From the NCBI GenBank assembly GCA_026390735.1, contig JAPLFJ010000006.1, forward strand, positions 1 through 64,000: a DNA stretch of 64,000 nt, in the 5' to 3' direction. Below, piece after piece: positions 41,442-49,796 of this stretch (positions are counted from its first letter, which is position 1; every line of letters starts with the position of its first letter). The position numbers and the translations under genes were made by a program. The stretch comes from Ignavibacteriota bacterium. GTDB lineage: Bacteria > Bacteroidota > Ignavibacteria > Tepidaquicellales > Tepidaquicellaceae. The notes beneath the pieces are model-generated. The model did not search any database. It saw nothing but the letters and a program-made list of their open reading frames with translations, and was not told the origin of the DNA.

Positions 41442-43333
41442 TCAATTCTGATTGTTTTCTCTTTAGCCTCTTCAGGAGTGGCAAAAACCCCTGCTCTCAC
41501 CCTGTAGAATATTCCTTTTTCCTTTAAATCGACTTCGTATACTTTTCCTTTAACTTTGCTTTTTTCAAGAAGCCGCAACTTCTCGTCTGCTTTTGACTTC
41601 TCTTTGTAAGAACCAATTTGAACATAATATCCGTCAGGTTCAGAGAAGAGCACAAACTGTTTCTTATCACTTATAAACCCAAGATTCTTTGTTGTCAGTT
41701 CCGGGGCTTTCTTTTGCGGTTCTTCTTTCTTTGTTTCTTCTTTTTTAACTTCTTCTGTTTTTGTTTCTGCAACTTCTGTTTCAGGTTCTTTTTGAGAGGC
41801 AGTATCTTTCGTTATCGCCTTTACTGTATCAGTATTCTTTAATGCGTTCGAATCAATTTTCACTTCAGTCGGAACATTCACAATCTGATTATCCTGAGTC
41901 TTAAAAAACTTAAGCACGGAAAGCAGAATAATGGCACCCATTAAACCGATTAATATTATGAAGAATACCGGACTCCTTAAAAAACTTTTCTTTTCCTGCG
42001 GGGCCTGCGTGAATGGTTTTCTTGCAGGTGAATTATCAGGTACTGGTTCCTTGTCTTTAAAGTTTGTCATCGCATCAAAATTAATCCCGCCCATATCCCC
42101 TGAAAGATCTACTTCTTTTTCAGTGGTTATTTCTTTATTGTTAAAATTTGTCATCGCATCAAAATTCATTCCACCCATATCGCCTGAATGCTCTTCCTGC
42201 GCTTCATTCACCGACTGTATCTCGTTATGCAGTAATTTTACGTCATCTGAAATAACAGGTTTATCAGGAAAAGACAACTCTTCTTCCGGCAGAGGAATTT
42301 CTTCGCTCTGATCTAAATTTGTAAACATCGATTTCAAATCAAATGACGGAATGATTATTTCGTCTGAATTGTTCATTTCCGGAACCTTTGGAGAAACGGA
42401 TTCTGTTTTCTCTTCTTCTTTCTTTTCAAACAACGATGAAAAGTCAGGAGTCTTAATGCCTTCTGATTTATTTGTATCCTGAAACGGTGTAATAACAGGT
42501 TCAGGTTTTTTAGTATCAAACAACGAATCGAATTCATCAAGGGAGAACCCTATACTTGTATCCTCTTTCACAGGTGCTATTATCTCAGGTGTTGGTTCAT
42601 GTTTAGGTTCTTCGTGAACAATAATCTCTTTAACCTCAGGCTTTATATCAGGTGTTTTAAACAAATCGGAATAATGCTTATTGATTTCTTCCTTTAAATC
42701 CTGTTTAAGGCTTATCGCTTTTACGAAATCCTGAAGTGCTTTATCTTTATCGTTAAGTATGTCGTAATAAATACTTCCTCTGTTGAAATAGACATTAGCG
42801 CTTGAAGGGTTTAACTCTATCGATTTTGTATAATCATTAATTGCTTCTTCAAACTTTTCAAGGCTTATATTGATGTTTGCACGGTTGTTATAAGCTTCAG
42901 CAAATTCACTGTTTAATCTTATCGCCTGTGAGGCATGGTAAAGTGCGTCTATGTAGTTTCCTGTTTTTCTGTAGCATACGGCCAGACTGTTCTGTATCTC
43001 GGGATTATTCTGATTCAGTAATAATATTTTCTTATAATCTTCGGCGGCTCTTTGCCAGTCAGATATTTTAAGGTATATCTTTCCGCGTTTGCTGTATAAA
43101 CCAATAATTTCGTCTATTGTATCCACACCACTTTTCAGTTTTACGATTGAATAAGTGAGGTCATTAATTGCTGATTCGTAATCTCCAATCGCATAATGAC
43201 AACCTGACCTTATTTCATAAACACTTCGGTTATCAGGAAATTTATCGAGCAATTCGTCGCAATATGCTATCGCACCTTTGAAATTACCGTTTCCAATTTC
43301 GGTTATTACCTTGTCAAAAATACTATTATTCAA
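41438..43333 (-). CDS. TPR and SPOR-domain membrane protein
   Basis: 631 residues. TPR repeats occupy about 1-215 (for example AIAYCDELLDKFPDNRSVYEIRSG, AEAYNNRANINISLEKFEEAI, ANVYFNRGSIYYD). An acidic linker contains two copies of SGDMGGxNFDAMTNF. A membrane helix (about 455-475; FFIILIGLMGAIILLSVLKF) is followed by a low-complexity Lys/Glu stretch and a C-terminal SPOR domain (YYVQIGSYKEKSKADEKLRLLE to YRVRAGVFATPEEAKE). It is the first gene of the operon and resembles the last one in layout; both probably localise to the division septum. Confidence 0.85.
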   Translation of the reverse strand: MNNSIFDKVITEIGNGNFKGAIAYCDELLDKFPDNRSVYEIRSGCHYAIGDYESAINDLTYSIVKLKSGVDTIDEIIGLYSKRGKIYLKISDWQRAAEDYKKILLLNQNNPEIQNSLAVCYRKTGNYIDALYHASQAIRLNSEFAEAYNNRANINISLEKFEEAINDYTKSIELNPSSANVYFNRGSIYYDILNDKDKALQDFVKAISLKQDLKEEINKHYSDLFKTPDIKPEVKEIIVHEEPKHEPTPEIIAPVKEDTSIGFSLDEFDSLFDTKKPEPVITPFQDTNKSEGIKTPDFSSLFEKKEEEKTESVSPKVPEMNNSDEIIIPSFDLKSMFTNLDQSEEIPLPEEELSFPDKPVISDDVKLLHNEIQSVNEAQEEHSGDMGGMNFDAMTNFNNKEITTEKEVDLSGDMGGINFDAMTNFKDKEPVPDNSPARKPFTQAPQEKKSFLRSPVFFIILIGLMGAIILLSVLKFFKTQDNQIVNVPTEVKIDSNALKNTDTVKAITKDTASQKEPETEVAETKTEEVKKEETKKEEPQKKAPELTTKNLGFISDKKQFVLFSEPDGYYVQIGSYKEKSKADEKLRLLEKSKVKGKVYEVDLKEKGIFYRVRAGVFATPEEAKEKTIRIE

Positions 43334-43484
43334 TTTACTGTTAAATTAGACATCTGTTAAAAATTACAGAATACAAACTTAAAGTAAAAGATAGTTTTTT
43401 ATATTCAAAATAATAAGAAACCTGTCTAAATGAGTTATTTAAATCGCATAATATTCATATTTTATGCTTTTCACAAAAGAATAA

Positions 43485-44801
43485 ATGTCAGACAGAAGAA
43501 CAATATTCAATTTAGCGTTACCGGCTGTACTTCAAACCGTTGTCAGGTCTCTGTTTATAATTGTCGATGCTTTCTGGGTCGGTAAAATGGGTGCAATATC
43601 CCTGGCGGCTCTCACTACTGCAACATTCCTCGTCTGGGGGTTTCTTGCTCTGGGTGAGATGATAGCAACGGGAACAAACTCTCTTGTTGCCCAGTCAACA
43701 GGAGCAGGTAACCATGAACTTACTAAAAGAATATCAACTTTCAATTTAGTAAATACATTCTTTTACACGGTTGTTCTCAGTCTTGTTTTAATTCCCATTA
43801 TTCCGCTTCTCTATTCTTTAATGAATGTTTCAGGAGAACAGGCAAGATTGAGCAACGAATATTTAGTAACTCTGCTGATAGGATTCCCGGGAATGACACT
43901 TCTTTCAACCGCTACTTCAATTTTCAGAGGAGCTGGCGACACAAAGACTCCGATGTATTTATTAATCTTTGCAGTAGTACTGAATTTTTTCCTCGCACCA
44001 TTGTTTATGTTCGGATTATGGTTCGTGCCTGCATTCGGAATGACAGGCGCAGCACTGTCAACACTCACTGCCTATTCGATAGCATTCGTGATTTCATACT
44101 TCATTATGAAGAAAAGAGATTTGATATGTAAACTGTCAAAGTACAAAATCAATAAGCCTGTTATTCTGGAGACGTTCCGTATAGGATTTCCAATCGCGTT
44201 AAACGGAGTCGGGTTTTCCTTAATCTATGTTTTTGTTTCAAGGTTTGTAGCAGATTACGGCACAGTAGCATTTGCAGCACTCGGAATCGGACATCGTTCA
44301 GAGTCTCTTGCTTATCAGATTACAGTTGGGTTTTCACTGGCAAGTTCAATACTGGTAGGTCAAAACATCGGAGCAGGTAATCCCGAACGTGCAGCAAAAC
44401 TCGCGTGGAAAATTCTGGGATTTGCGTCTCTGGTAATGTTCGGATATGGTTTACTCCTTTTTATTTTCAGTGCAGATGTTGCAAGGATTTTCATCAACGA
44501 TGCGGATGTAATCAATGCTGCGTCGGTTTACAATAAGATTGCAGCATCAGTTTTAATATTCTCTGCTGCTGAAGTTATACTCAGCGGTGCTTTTTCAGGT
44601 GCGGGAGATTCACTTCCGCCTGCAATTGTCGGACTGCCAATGAACGCATTACGCATACCTCTTACGGCTTTATTCTCGATGTTATGGGGGCTCAATGGAA
44701 TATGGATTGCAATATGCTCAACAGTTATACTGAAAGGTATAATCATCACCATCTGGTTTAGACTTGGGAGATGGAAAACAAGAAAACTCGTTCTTAAATA
44801 A
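43485..44801 (+). CDS. MATE-family efflux transporter
   Basis: 438 residues with 12 predicted membrane helices in two pseudo-repeats, NorM/DinF style. The N-terminal IFNLALPAVLQTVVRSLFIIVDAFWVGKMGAISLAAL and the internal IFRGAGDTKTPMYL and GAFSGAGDSLPPAIVGLP are family signatures. It probably exports cationic drugs or metabolites by Na+ or H+ antiport. It converges on the ROK gene with a two-base gap. Confidence 0.93.
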   Translation: MSDRRTIFNLALPAVLQTVVRSLFIIVDAFWVGKMGAISLAALTTATFLVWGFLALGEMIATGTNSLVAQSTGAGNHELTKRISTFNLVNTFFYTVVLSLVLIPIIPLLYSLMNVSGEQARLSNEYLVTLLIGFPGMTLLSTATSIFRGAGDTKTPMYLLIFAVVLNFFLAPLFMFGLWFVPAFGMTGAALSTLTAYSIAFVISYFIMKKRDLICKLSKYKINKPVILETFRIGFPIALNGVGFSLIYVFVSRFVADYGTVAFAALGIGHRSESLAYQITVGFSLASSILVGQNIGAGNPERAAKLAWKILGFASLVMFGYGLLLFIFSADVARIFINDADVINAASVYNKIAASVLIFSAAEVILSGAFSGAGDSLPPAIVGLPMNALRIPLTALFSMLWGLNGIWIAICSTVILKGIIITIWFRLGRWKTRKLVLK

Positions 44802-44803
44802 TA

Positions 44804-45760
44804 TTACTTATTCATTTCATTCCAGCAGAGTGCTGCCGCTCCAAGCATTGCTGCAGTATTTTCTTTTAATCCTGAAGGTAATACTTTAACCGTTCCTTTA
44901 AAATTGTTAAGCATATTTTCTTCCATATGTTTTTTCGTCGACTCAAAAATATACTTACCTGAATTTGCAAGTCCGCCGAAAAGGAATATTGCCTCAGGAC
45001 TCGAAAATGCCGTAGCATTTGCGAGTGCCTTACCTAAAATTTCTCCTGTGTATTCAAAAGCTTCAAGCGCTGATTTATCTCCCTCGACTGCAGCATCATA
45101 AATTGATTTGGAATCTATCTTATCTTTGTCTGCGTATCTTAACGACGATTCATCAGTTCTCTCCTTCAGTAATTTTATAACTGTCTTAACTATTCCTGTT
45201 GCAGAAGCATAAGTTTCAAGACATCCCTTTCTCCCGCATCCGCATTGCCTTCCGCCATCTATTACGATAGTATGTCCAAGTTCACCCGCAAAACCCGTTG
45301 AGCCATATAACAATTGACCGCCGCAGAATATTCCGCTTCCAAGCCCTGTTCCGAGTGTTACGATTATAAAATCATTCATATCCTTCGCATTACCAAAGAC
45401 CTTCTCGCCAATTGCAGCAGCATTAGCATCGTTCGTTAAGTAAGCAGGCAGCCCTGTTTTTGCTCGTACCATTTCGGAGAAAAGTATCTTCCCTTTCCAT
45501 CTTAAGTTTGGAGCATTATCAATAGAACCCGTGTAATAGTTACCGTTAGGGGCACCAATTCCATATCCTTTTATGCTGACATCTTTCAATGCTCCTGCAA
45601 CCGCGTTAACTTCAATCAGTAATGCATCTAAATAATCTTCAAACAATTCAAAGTCCGAAGTCTTTATCGACCCCTTACCAAGAATATTGCCTTCCGAATC
45701 GACAAACCCAAACGGAGAATTTGTACCTCCAACATCTACTCCAACTATTACTTCTTTCAT
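44804..45760 (-). CDS. ROK-family sugar kinase (glucokinase-like)
   Basis: 318 residues. ATP-binding DVGGTNSPFGFVD near the N-terminus, catalytic Asp in YLTNDANAAAIGEKV, GTGLGSGIFCGGQLLYG, and the ROK zinc site with GELGHTIV plus CGCGRKGCLETYAS (Cys-x-Cys-x4-Cys). It phosphorylates glucose or another hexose in the cytoplasm. The neighbouring FucP-like sugar permease supports a sugar-uptake role. Confidence 0.93.
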   Translation of the reverse strand: MKEVIVGVDVGGTNSPFGFVDSEGNILGKGSIKTSDFELFEDYLDALLIEVNAVAGALKDVSIKGYGIGAPNGNYYTGSIDNAPNLRWKGKILFSEMVRAKTGLPAYLTNDANAAAIGEKVFGNAKDMNDFIIVTLGTGLGSGIFCGGQLLYGSTGFAGELGHTIVIDGGRQCGCGRKGCLETYASATGIVKTVIKLLKERTDESSLRYADKDKIDSKSIYDAAVEGDKSALEAFEYTGEILGKALANATAFSSPEAIFLFGGLANSGKYIFESTKKHMEENMLNNFKGTVKVLPSGLKENTAAMLGAAALCWNEMNK

Positions 45761-45822
45761 ATAAATTTATAATTCTATTTTTAATATTACTCTAATACCT
45801 TTTGCTCTTTGCCTAAAATTTC

Positions 45823-45852
45823 TCTGTGCGCTCTGTGTGCTCTGTGGTAAAG
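45823..45852. repeat. CACAGAG-type 9-nt repeat (reverse orientation)
   Basis: CTCTGTGCG, CTCTGTGTG and CTCTGTGGT are successive 9-nt units, the reverse complement of those at 12072-12108. Confidence 0.75.
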
Positions 45853-45859
45853 TTTCTTT

Positions 45860-47230
45860 CTAAGCTTTCACTCTCTTCTTATACCCGTACAATCCATAGA
45901 ATATTAAATACGCATACCCGAACAACGGAACAAACAACGAATACTGCACACCAATAATATCAGCAAACAGTCCCTGCATCAGCGGAAGTATAGCACCACC
46001 AACAATCATCATCACGAGCAGTGACGAGCCCTGAGATGTGTATTTATCCAGTCCGTCAATTGCCAGCGTGAATATATTCGACCACATTATCGAGTTAAAC
46101 AATCCGATTGCGAGTATAGACCACATAGCAACTTTGCCGTTAGTAAACAATCCTATCAGCAGTAATATTATTGAAGAGAAACTGAATATGGTTAATGTTC
46201 TTGCTGGTAACGATTTACCAAGTATAAATACTAAATAGTTTACCGCCATAAATAAAAGGTAGTACCAGACATTTGTAATATCTGCTTTCGTTATAAGGAA
46301 TATCACCACGAACAATGCCAGACCAACCACAAACATTATAGAATACTTTTTTGCCGCTTTCATTTCGCTCAGAGAAATAGAACCAAGGAACCTTCCTATC
46401 ATCGCACCTCCCCAGTAATAAGCCACATATTTACTCGCCTCAACTTCTGTGAACCCTCCAATACTCGGTAATCCAAGAAATGCAATCAGATTACTTCCTA
46501 TAGAAACTTCTGCGCCAACGTAAAAGAATATTGCAAACATTCCCCAGAACAAGTTAGAATGCTTTAATGCTATCGGTTTTCTTTCAATCTTTTCTCCGCC
46601 CGTGAATAACGGCAGGTGCGCAAACTTCATTATTACTGCAAGCAGTAAAAACATCACACCGAATATTATGTATGGAGTTTTAACAGAATTAGCTCCGGGA
46701 TTTACATCAGTTAAAAAGAATTTGAATATCAGGTATCCTCCGATTACAGGGCCAATGGTAGTACCGAAAGAATTAAACCCCTGTGCAAGGTTTAAACGGC
46801 TTGATGCAGTCTCGGGCTTTCCGAGCATTGCAACATAAGGGTTTGCAGCAATCTGCAGAAGTGTTAATCCGAAACCTATGCAGGCAAGTGCTGAAAGAAA
46901 AAATGTGAATGAATGATACTGTGCTGACGGATAAAACAGAAAACATCCTGTTGCAGATAACAGCAGTCCGATTATGATTCCGTTCTTATAGCCAATCTTT
47001 GCAATCGGGTCACCTGTTGTTAAGGATAATACAAAGTACAAAAGCGAAACCACGAAGTATGCACCGAAGAAAGCAAACTGTACCATGTTTGCCTGAAAAT
47101 GCGAGAGTTCAAAAACCCCCTTTAAGAATGGTATTAAAATATCGTTTATACTTGTGATAAATCCCCACATAAAGAATAGCATCGTGAGTGTTGCGAGCGA
47201 AGATGTGTAACTCCTGTTTTGTTCTGTCAT
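45860..47230 (-). CDS. FucP/GluP-family sugar MFS transporter
   Basis: 456 residues with 12 membrane helices. TMLFFMWGFITSINDILIPFLKGVFELSHFQANMVQFAFFGAYF is the characteristic N-terminus of the fucose/glucose/galactose H+ symporters, and AANPYVAMLGKPETASSRLNLAQGFNSFGTTIGP is the second family block. It imports hexoses. The ROK kinase gene lies directly downstream in the same orientation, so import and phosphorylation are likely linked. Confidence 0.94.
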   Translation of the reverse strand: MTEQNRSYTSSLATLTMLFFMWGFITSINDILIPFLKGVFELSHFQANMVQFAFFGAYFVVSLLYFVLSLTTGDPIAKIGYKNGIIIGLLLSATGCFLFYPSAQYHSFTFFLSALACIGFGLTLLQIAANPYVAMLGKPETASSRLNLAQGFNSFGTTIGPVIGGYLIFKFFLTDVNPGANSVKTPYIIFGVMFLLLAVIMKFAHLPLFTGGEKIERKPIALKHSNLFWGMFAIFFYVGAEVSIGSNLIAFLGLPSIGGFTEVEASKYVAYYWGGAMIGRFLGSISLSEMKAAKKYSIMFVVGLALFVVIFLITKADITNVWYYLLFMAVNYLVFILGKSLPARTLTIFSFSSIILLLIGLFTNGKVAMWSILAIGLFNSIMWSNIFTLAIDGLDKYTSQGSSLLVMMIVGGAILPLMQGLFADIIGVQYSLFVPLFGYAYLIFYGLYGYKKRVKA

Positions 47231-47299
47231 AATTCCCTTATAATATTGTTAACTTCAATTTCAGAATTTCAAAGCTATAAGTAAATGTAAAAAATCTTT

Positions 47300-47860
47300 C
47301 TACAACCCAAACAAATGCTCAACCAGTATCTTTGCACCTATACCTATCAGTATTAATCCGCCCACTACCTCCATCACCCTGCCCAGTTTCATTCCGAGCT
47401 TCTTCCCTATCCAGATTCCAAGAAAACTCAATCCGGCAGTTATTAAACCAATCATAATACTCGGATACCATATATTAACATCAAGCATCGCCAGCGTAAA
47501 ACCTACCACAAGTGCATCGATGCTTGTAGCAACACTAAGAATAATCAGGTTCTTTCCCTTTGATGGATTTTCTTTCTGTGATTCTTCTTTCTTAAAACTC
47601 TCGTGAATCATTTTAATCCCGATGTATGCAAGCAGACTAAAAGCAATCCAGTGATCAATCGATTCCACGTATACCTGCAGTGTGCTCCCAAGAAACCATC
47701 CTGCAACAGGCATCAGAAACTGAAACAGTCCAAAATGGAATGCAAGTCTTACAGTCGAACGGAAATCCTTCATCGAAGCAAGTGTTCCCGCACCAACAGA
47801 TACTGCAAAGGCATCCATCGCCAGCCCAACGGCAATCAGAATTATTTCAAGCAGTGACAT
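47300..47860 (-). CDS. mntP: Manganese efflux pump MntP
   Basis: 186 residues with six membrane helices. Family motifs: GLAMDAFAVSVGAG in the first repeat and SVATSIDALVVGFTLA in the second, each with an acidic residue for metal binding. Exports Mn2+. I looked for a yybP-ykoY-type Mn2+ riboswitch upstream and did not see one. Confidence 0.93.
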   Translation of the reverse strand: MSLLEIILIAVGLAMDAFAVSVGAGTLASMKDFRSTVRLAFHFGLFQFLMPVAGWFLGSTLQVYVESIDHWIAFSLLAYIGIKMIHESFKKEESQKENPSKGKNLIILSVATSIDALVVGFTLAMLDVNIWYPSIMIGLITAGLSFLGIWIGKKLGMKLGRVMEVVGGLILIGIGAKILVEHLFGL

Positions 47861-48116
47861 TTATCCCGGTTCCCTTTATTACATAACAGAACAAAATAAT
47901 ATATTTGTGTTAGATGTTTTTGTTTAATATTTCATTTGTAATTTCTTTCCATCTCTTAGACTTAAAAGTCTCTTAATCAGCGGTCATCAGTCAAAATCGT
48001 CTTTTATCAGTGTGCAGCTTTTTCATCTCTGTTTTGCTTTGAACTTAAATTTTTTCATAAGGTATGATTATTAAAAAAGCACACAACCTTTCGATTGTGT
48101 GCTTTAATAAATTCTA
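47861..48116. other. Intergenic region with terminator
   Basis: Upstream region of mntP; contains one clear hairpin at its right end (see the terminator at 48078) and AGACTT/AAGTCT dyad at about 47960-47974. No ORF supported. Confidence 0.4.
48078..48107 (-). terminator. Intrinsic terminator of the DHS-like gene
   Basis: AAAGCACACAA and TTGTGTGCTTT form an 11-bp perfect stem with an 8-nt loop just after the gene at 48117; on the minus strand Ts follow. Confidence 0.85.
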
Positions 48117-49154
48117 TTAAAACTTTACTGATTTGTTAGGAAACATTTTCTGGAATTCCCTCTTCTTTCTGTTCTTCCAGTTTCCTTTGTGGTATGCATA
48201 ACCTGAAACCAGCGGCATTGCAAGTGTTGCTTCTGCATAAACCATCTGCTCGTAAGTTGTATCAACTTTACCCCACGAACTTGCTTCTTTAAGAGTCGAA
48301 CCCGAAAGTGCTCCGTCTCTTTCGTCCGCAACAGTAATCTGAATCGCATACTTGTGCATAGGTACTTCTTTACCAAGAATGTCTGCAGCAACTACTACGT
48401 CCTGGGTAAAATTCTTAGGCACACCGCCCGCAACCATATACAATCCCGTTTCGAAAGCTTCAAGCTTTATCTTCGTCAGTTCAAGAAAATCTTTCGCTGA
48501 GTCAAGCGATACGTGCGAATCAGGATTATGAAACTGATGATGTACAAAACCGAAACCTGCCGAACAGTCTGAGAATGCTGGTACAAAAATCGGTACGTTA
48601 TTTTCATACGCAGCTAAAACCACGGAATTCTTGTTCTTGCCGTACTTCGCAAGATACTCACCCATATGCCATATAAATTCACGTGAAGAATACGGACGAT
48701 GTTCAAGCGCATCACAAATTTTGCCCACGGTAAAATCACAGTCGCGTAATTCTTCTTCATCGATGTATGTATCATAAATCCTGTCTATCATCAAATCACG
48801 TAATTCATTATCATCAACAAACTGTGTGCCCATATAATGTTTATAGCCAAGTCCTTCAAAGAAATCCTGGTCAACCATTATTGCACCCGTCGATACAATC
48901 GCATCAACCATATTATTTCTCACCATATCAACAACTACATCCTTCAGTCCAGCCGAAAACAGCGAACCCGCAAGAGTTAATATCACCGAACAATTCTTAT
49001 CCTCCAGCATCATATCATAATATTTCGACGCGCGGTATAAATTCCTCGCCTGAAATGCCATGTTTTTATAAGATTCAACCAAAGGCACAACGTCAAACGC
49101 CTTTATATCAATGTGCTGAATCTGTTCTCTTAAAAAATCTTTCTTTTCTGCCAT
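48117..49154 (-). CDS. Deoxyhypusine synthase-like protein
   Basis: 345 residues. It aligns with deoxyhypusine synthase through LAGSLFSAGLKDVVVDMV, DAIVSTGAIM, PIFVPAFSDCSAGFG and the Lys-containing EASSWGKVD block; Lys296 corresponds to the human Lys329 that carries the butylamine group. Bacteria lack eIF5A, so these homologues probably make homospermidine or another polyamine from spermidine/putrescine and NAD; the true substrate is not settled. A strong terminator follows. Confidence 0.85.
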   Translation of the reverse strand: MAEKKDFLREQIQHIDIKAFDVVPLVESYKNMAFQARNLYRASKYYDMMLEDKNCSVILTLAGSLFSAGLKDVVVDMVRNNMVDAIVSTGAIMVDQDFFEGLGYKHYMGTQFVDDNELRDLMIDRIYDTYIDEEELRDCDFTVGKICDALEHRPYSSREFIWHMGEYLAKYGKNKNSVVLAAYENNVPIFVPAFSDCSAGFGFVHHQFHNPDSHVSLDSAKDFLELTKIKLEAFETGLYMVAGGVPKNFTQDVVVAADILGKEVPMHKYAIQITVADERDGALSGSTLKEASSWGKVDTTYEQMVYAEATLAMPLVSGYAYHKGNWKNRKKREFQKMFPNKSVKF

Positions 49155-49347
49155 ATTATTGTTTAAATTTAATTAATATTCGTGTGTGATAAACAGCACT
49201 CAATTTATCCAAATTAAAGGAAAAACTCAAATAACTAATTCTGCCGAAATGCGAGAACAAAATTTCTTATTAAGCCCTGTTTTATGTTATTTACTTTGTG
49301 TTCTAAGAGTACTTTGAAGTAAAATCATTTATTTAAAGGAAAACAGT

Positions 49348-49723
49348 TTAATTCATCTTCTCAATAAATACTTTGTAAATCGCCTCCTCCGGTGTTTCAG
49401 TCCCGAATGATAGTTTCTCATCAGATAATATTTCTGTCGTTTTCCCGTTATTGTCAAAATACATTGATGTCTCAGTTATTAATTTCTCTTCATTAATAAA
49501 CACTTTGTACTTTGCAATGCAGTAATCCCATTCCTCCGAATTTATGTACATAAACTTAATACGTATCTCCCCCCGCATTTCCGTCCCGAGAAATAGTACG
49601 CGAATCATAATAGTAATTTGCATTATCACTTGTTCCCACGTAAACCCATCTGCTGTCCTGAGAGTAAGCATTGGTAATGAAATAATAAATTGCAGTAAGA
49701 ATATACTTAAAATACTTTAACAT
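49348..49723 (-). pseudogene. Frameshifted small secreted protein (surface-adhesin E-like)
   Basis: From ATG 49723 the frame gives a signal peptide and SQDSRWVYVGTSDNANYYYDS followed by RTISRDGNAGG, then stops. Skipping one base in the C6 run at 49569-49574 (G6 on the coding strand) continues into EIRIKFMYINSEEWDYCIAKY and on to EKMN at 49348. Together these make one about 124-residue protein with the WVYVGTS-DS-SI pattern of surface-adhesin E-like domains. The shift is either a disabling mutation, a phase-variable homopolymer, or a sequencing error. Confidence 0.75.
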
Positions 49724-49796
49724 AGATTAATATGCTTTGTCCGGTATCAATTTGTTTCGAAAAAATACGGATTATACAGAATAAATTCTATACCAC

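Noticed and set aside
47861-48060. yybP-ykoY manganese riboswitch before mntP
   Set aside because: The conserved loops of that riboswitch are not visible in the leader.
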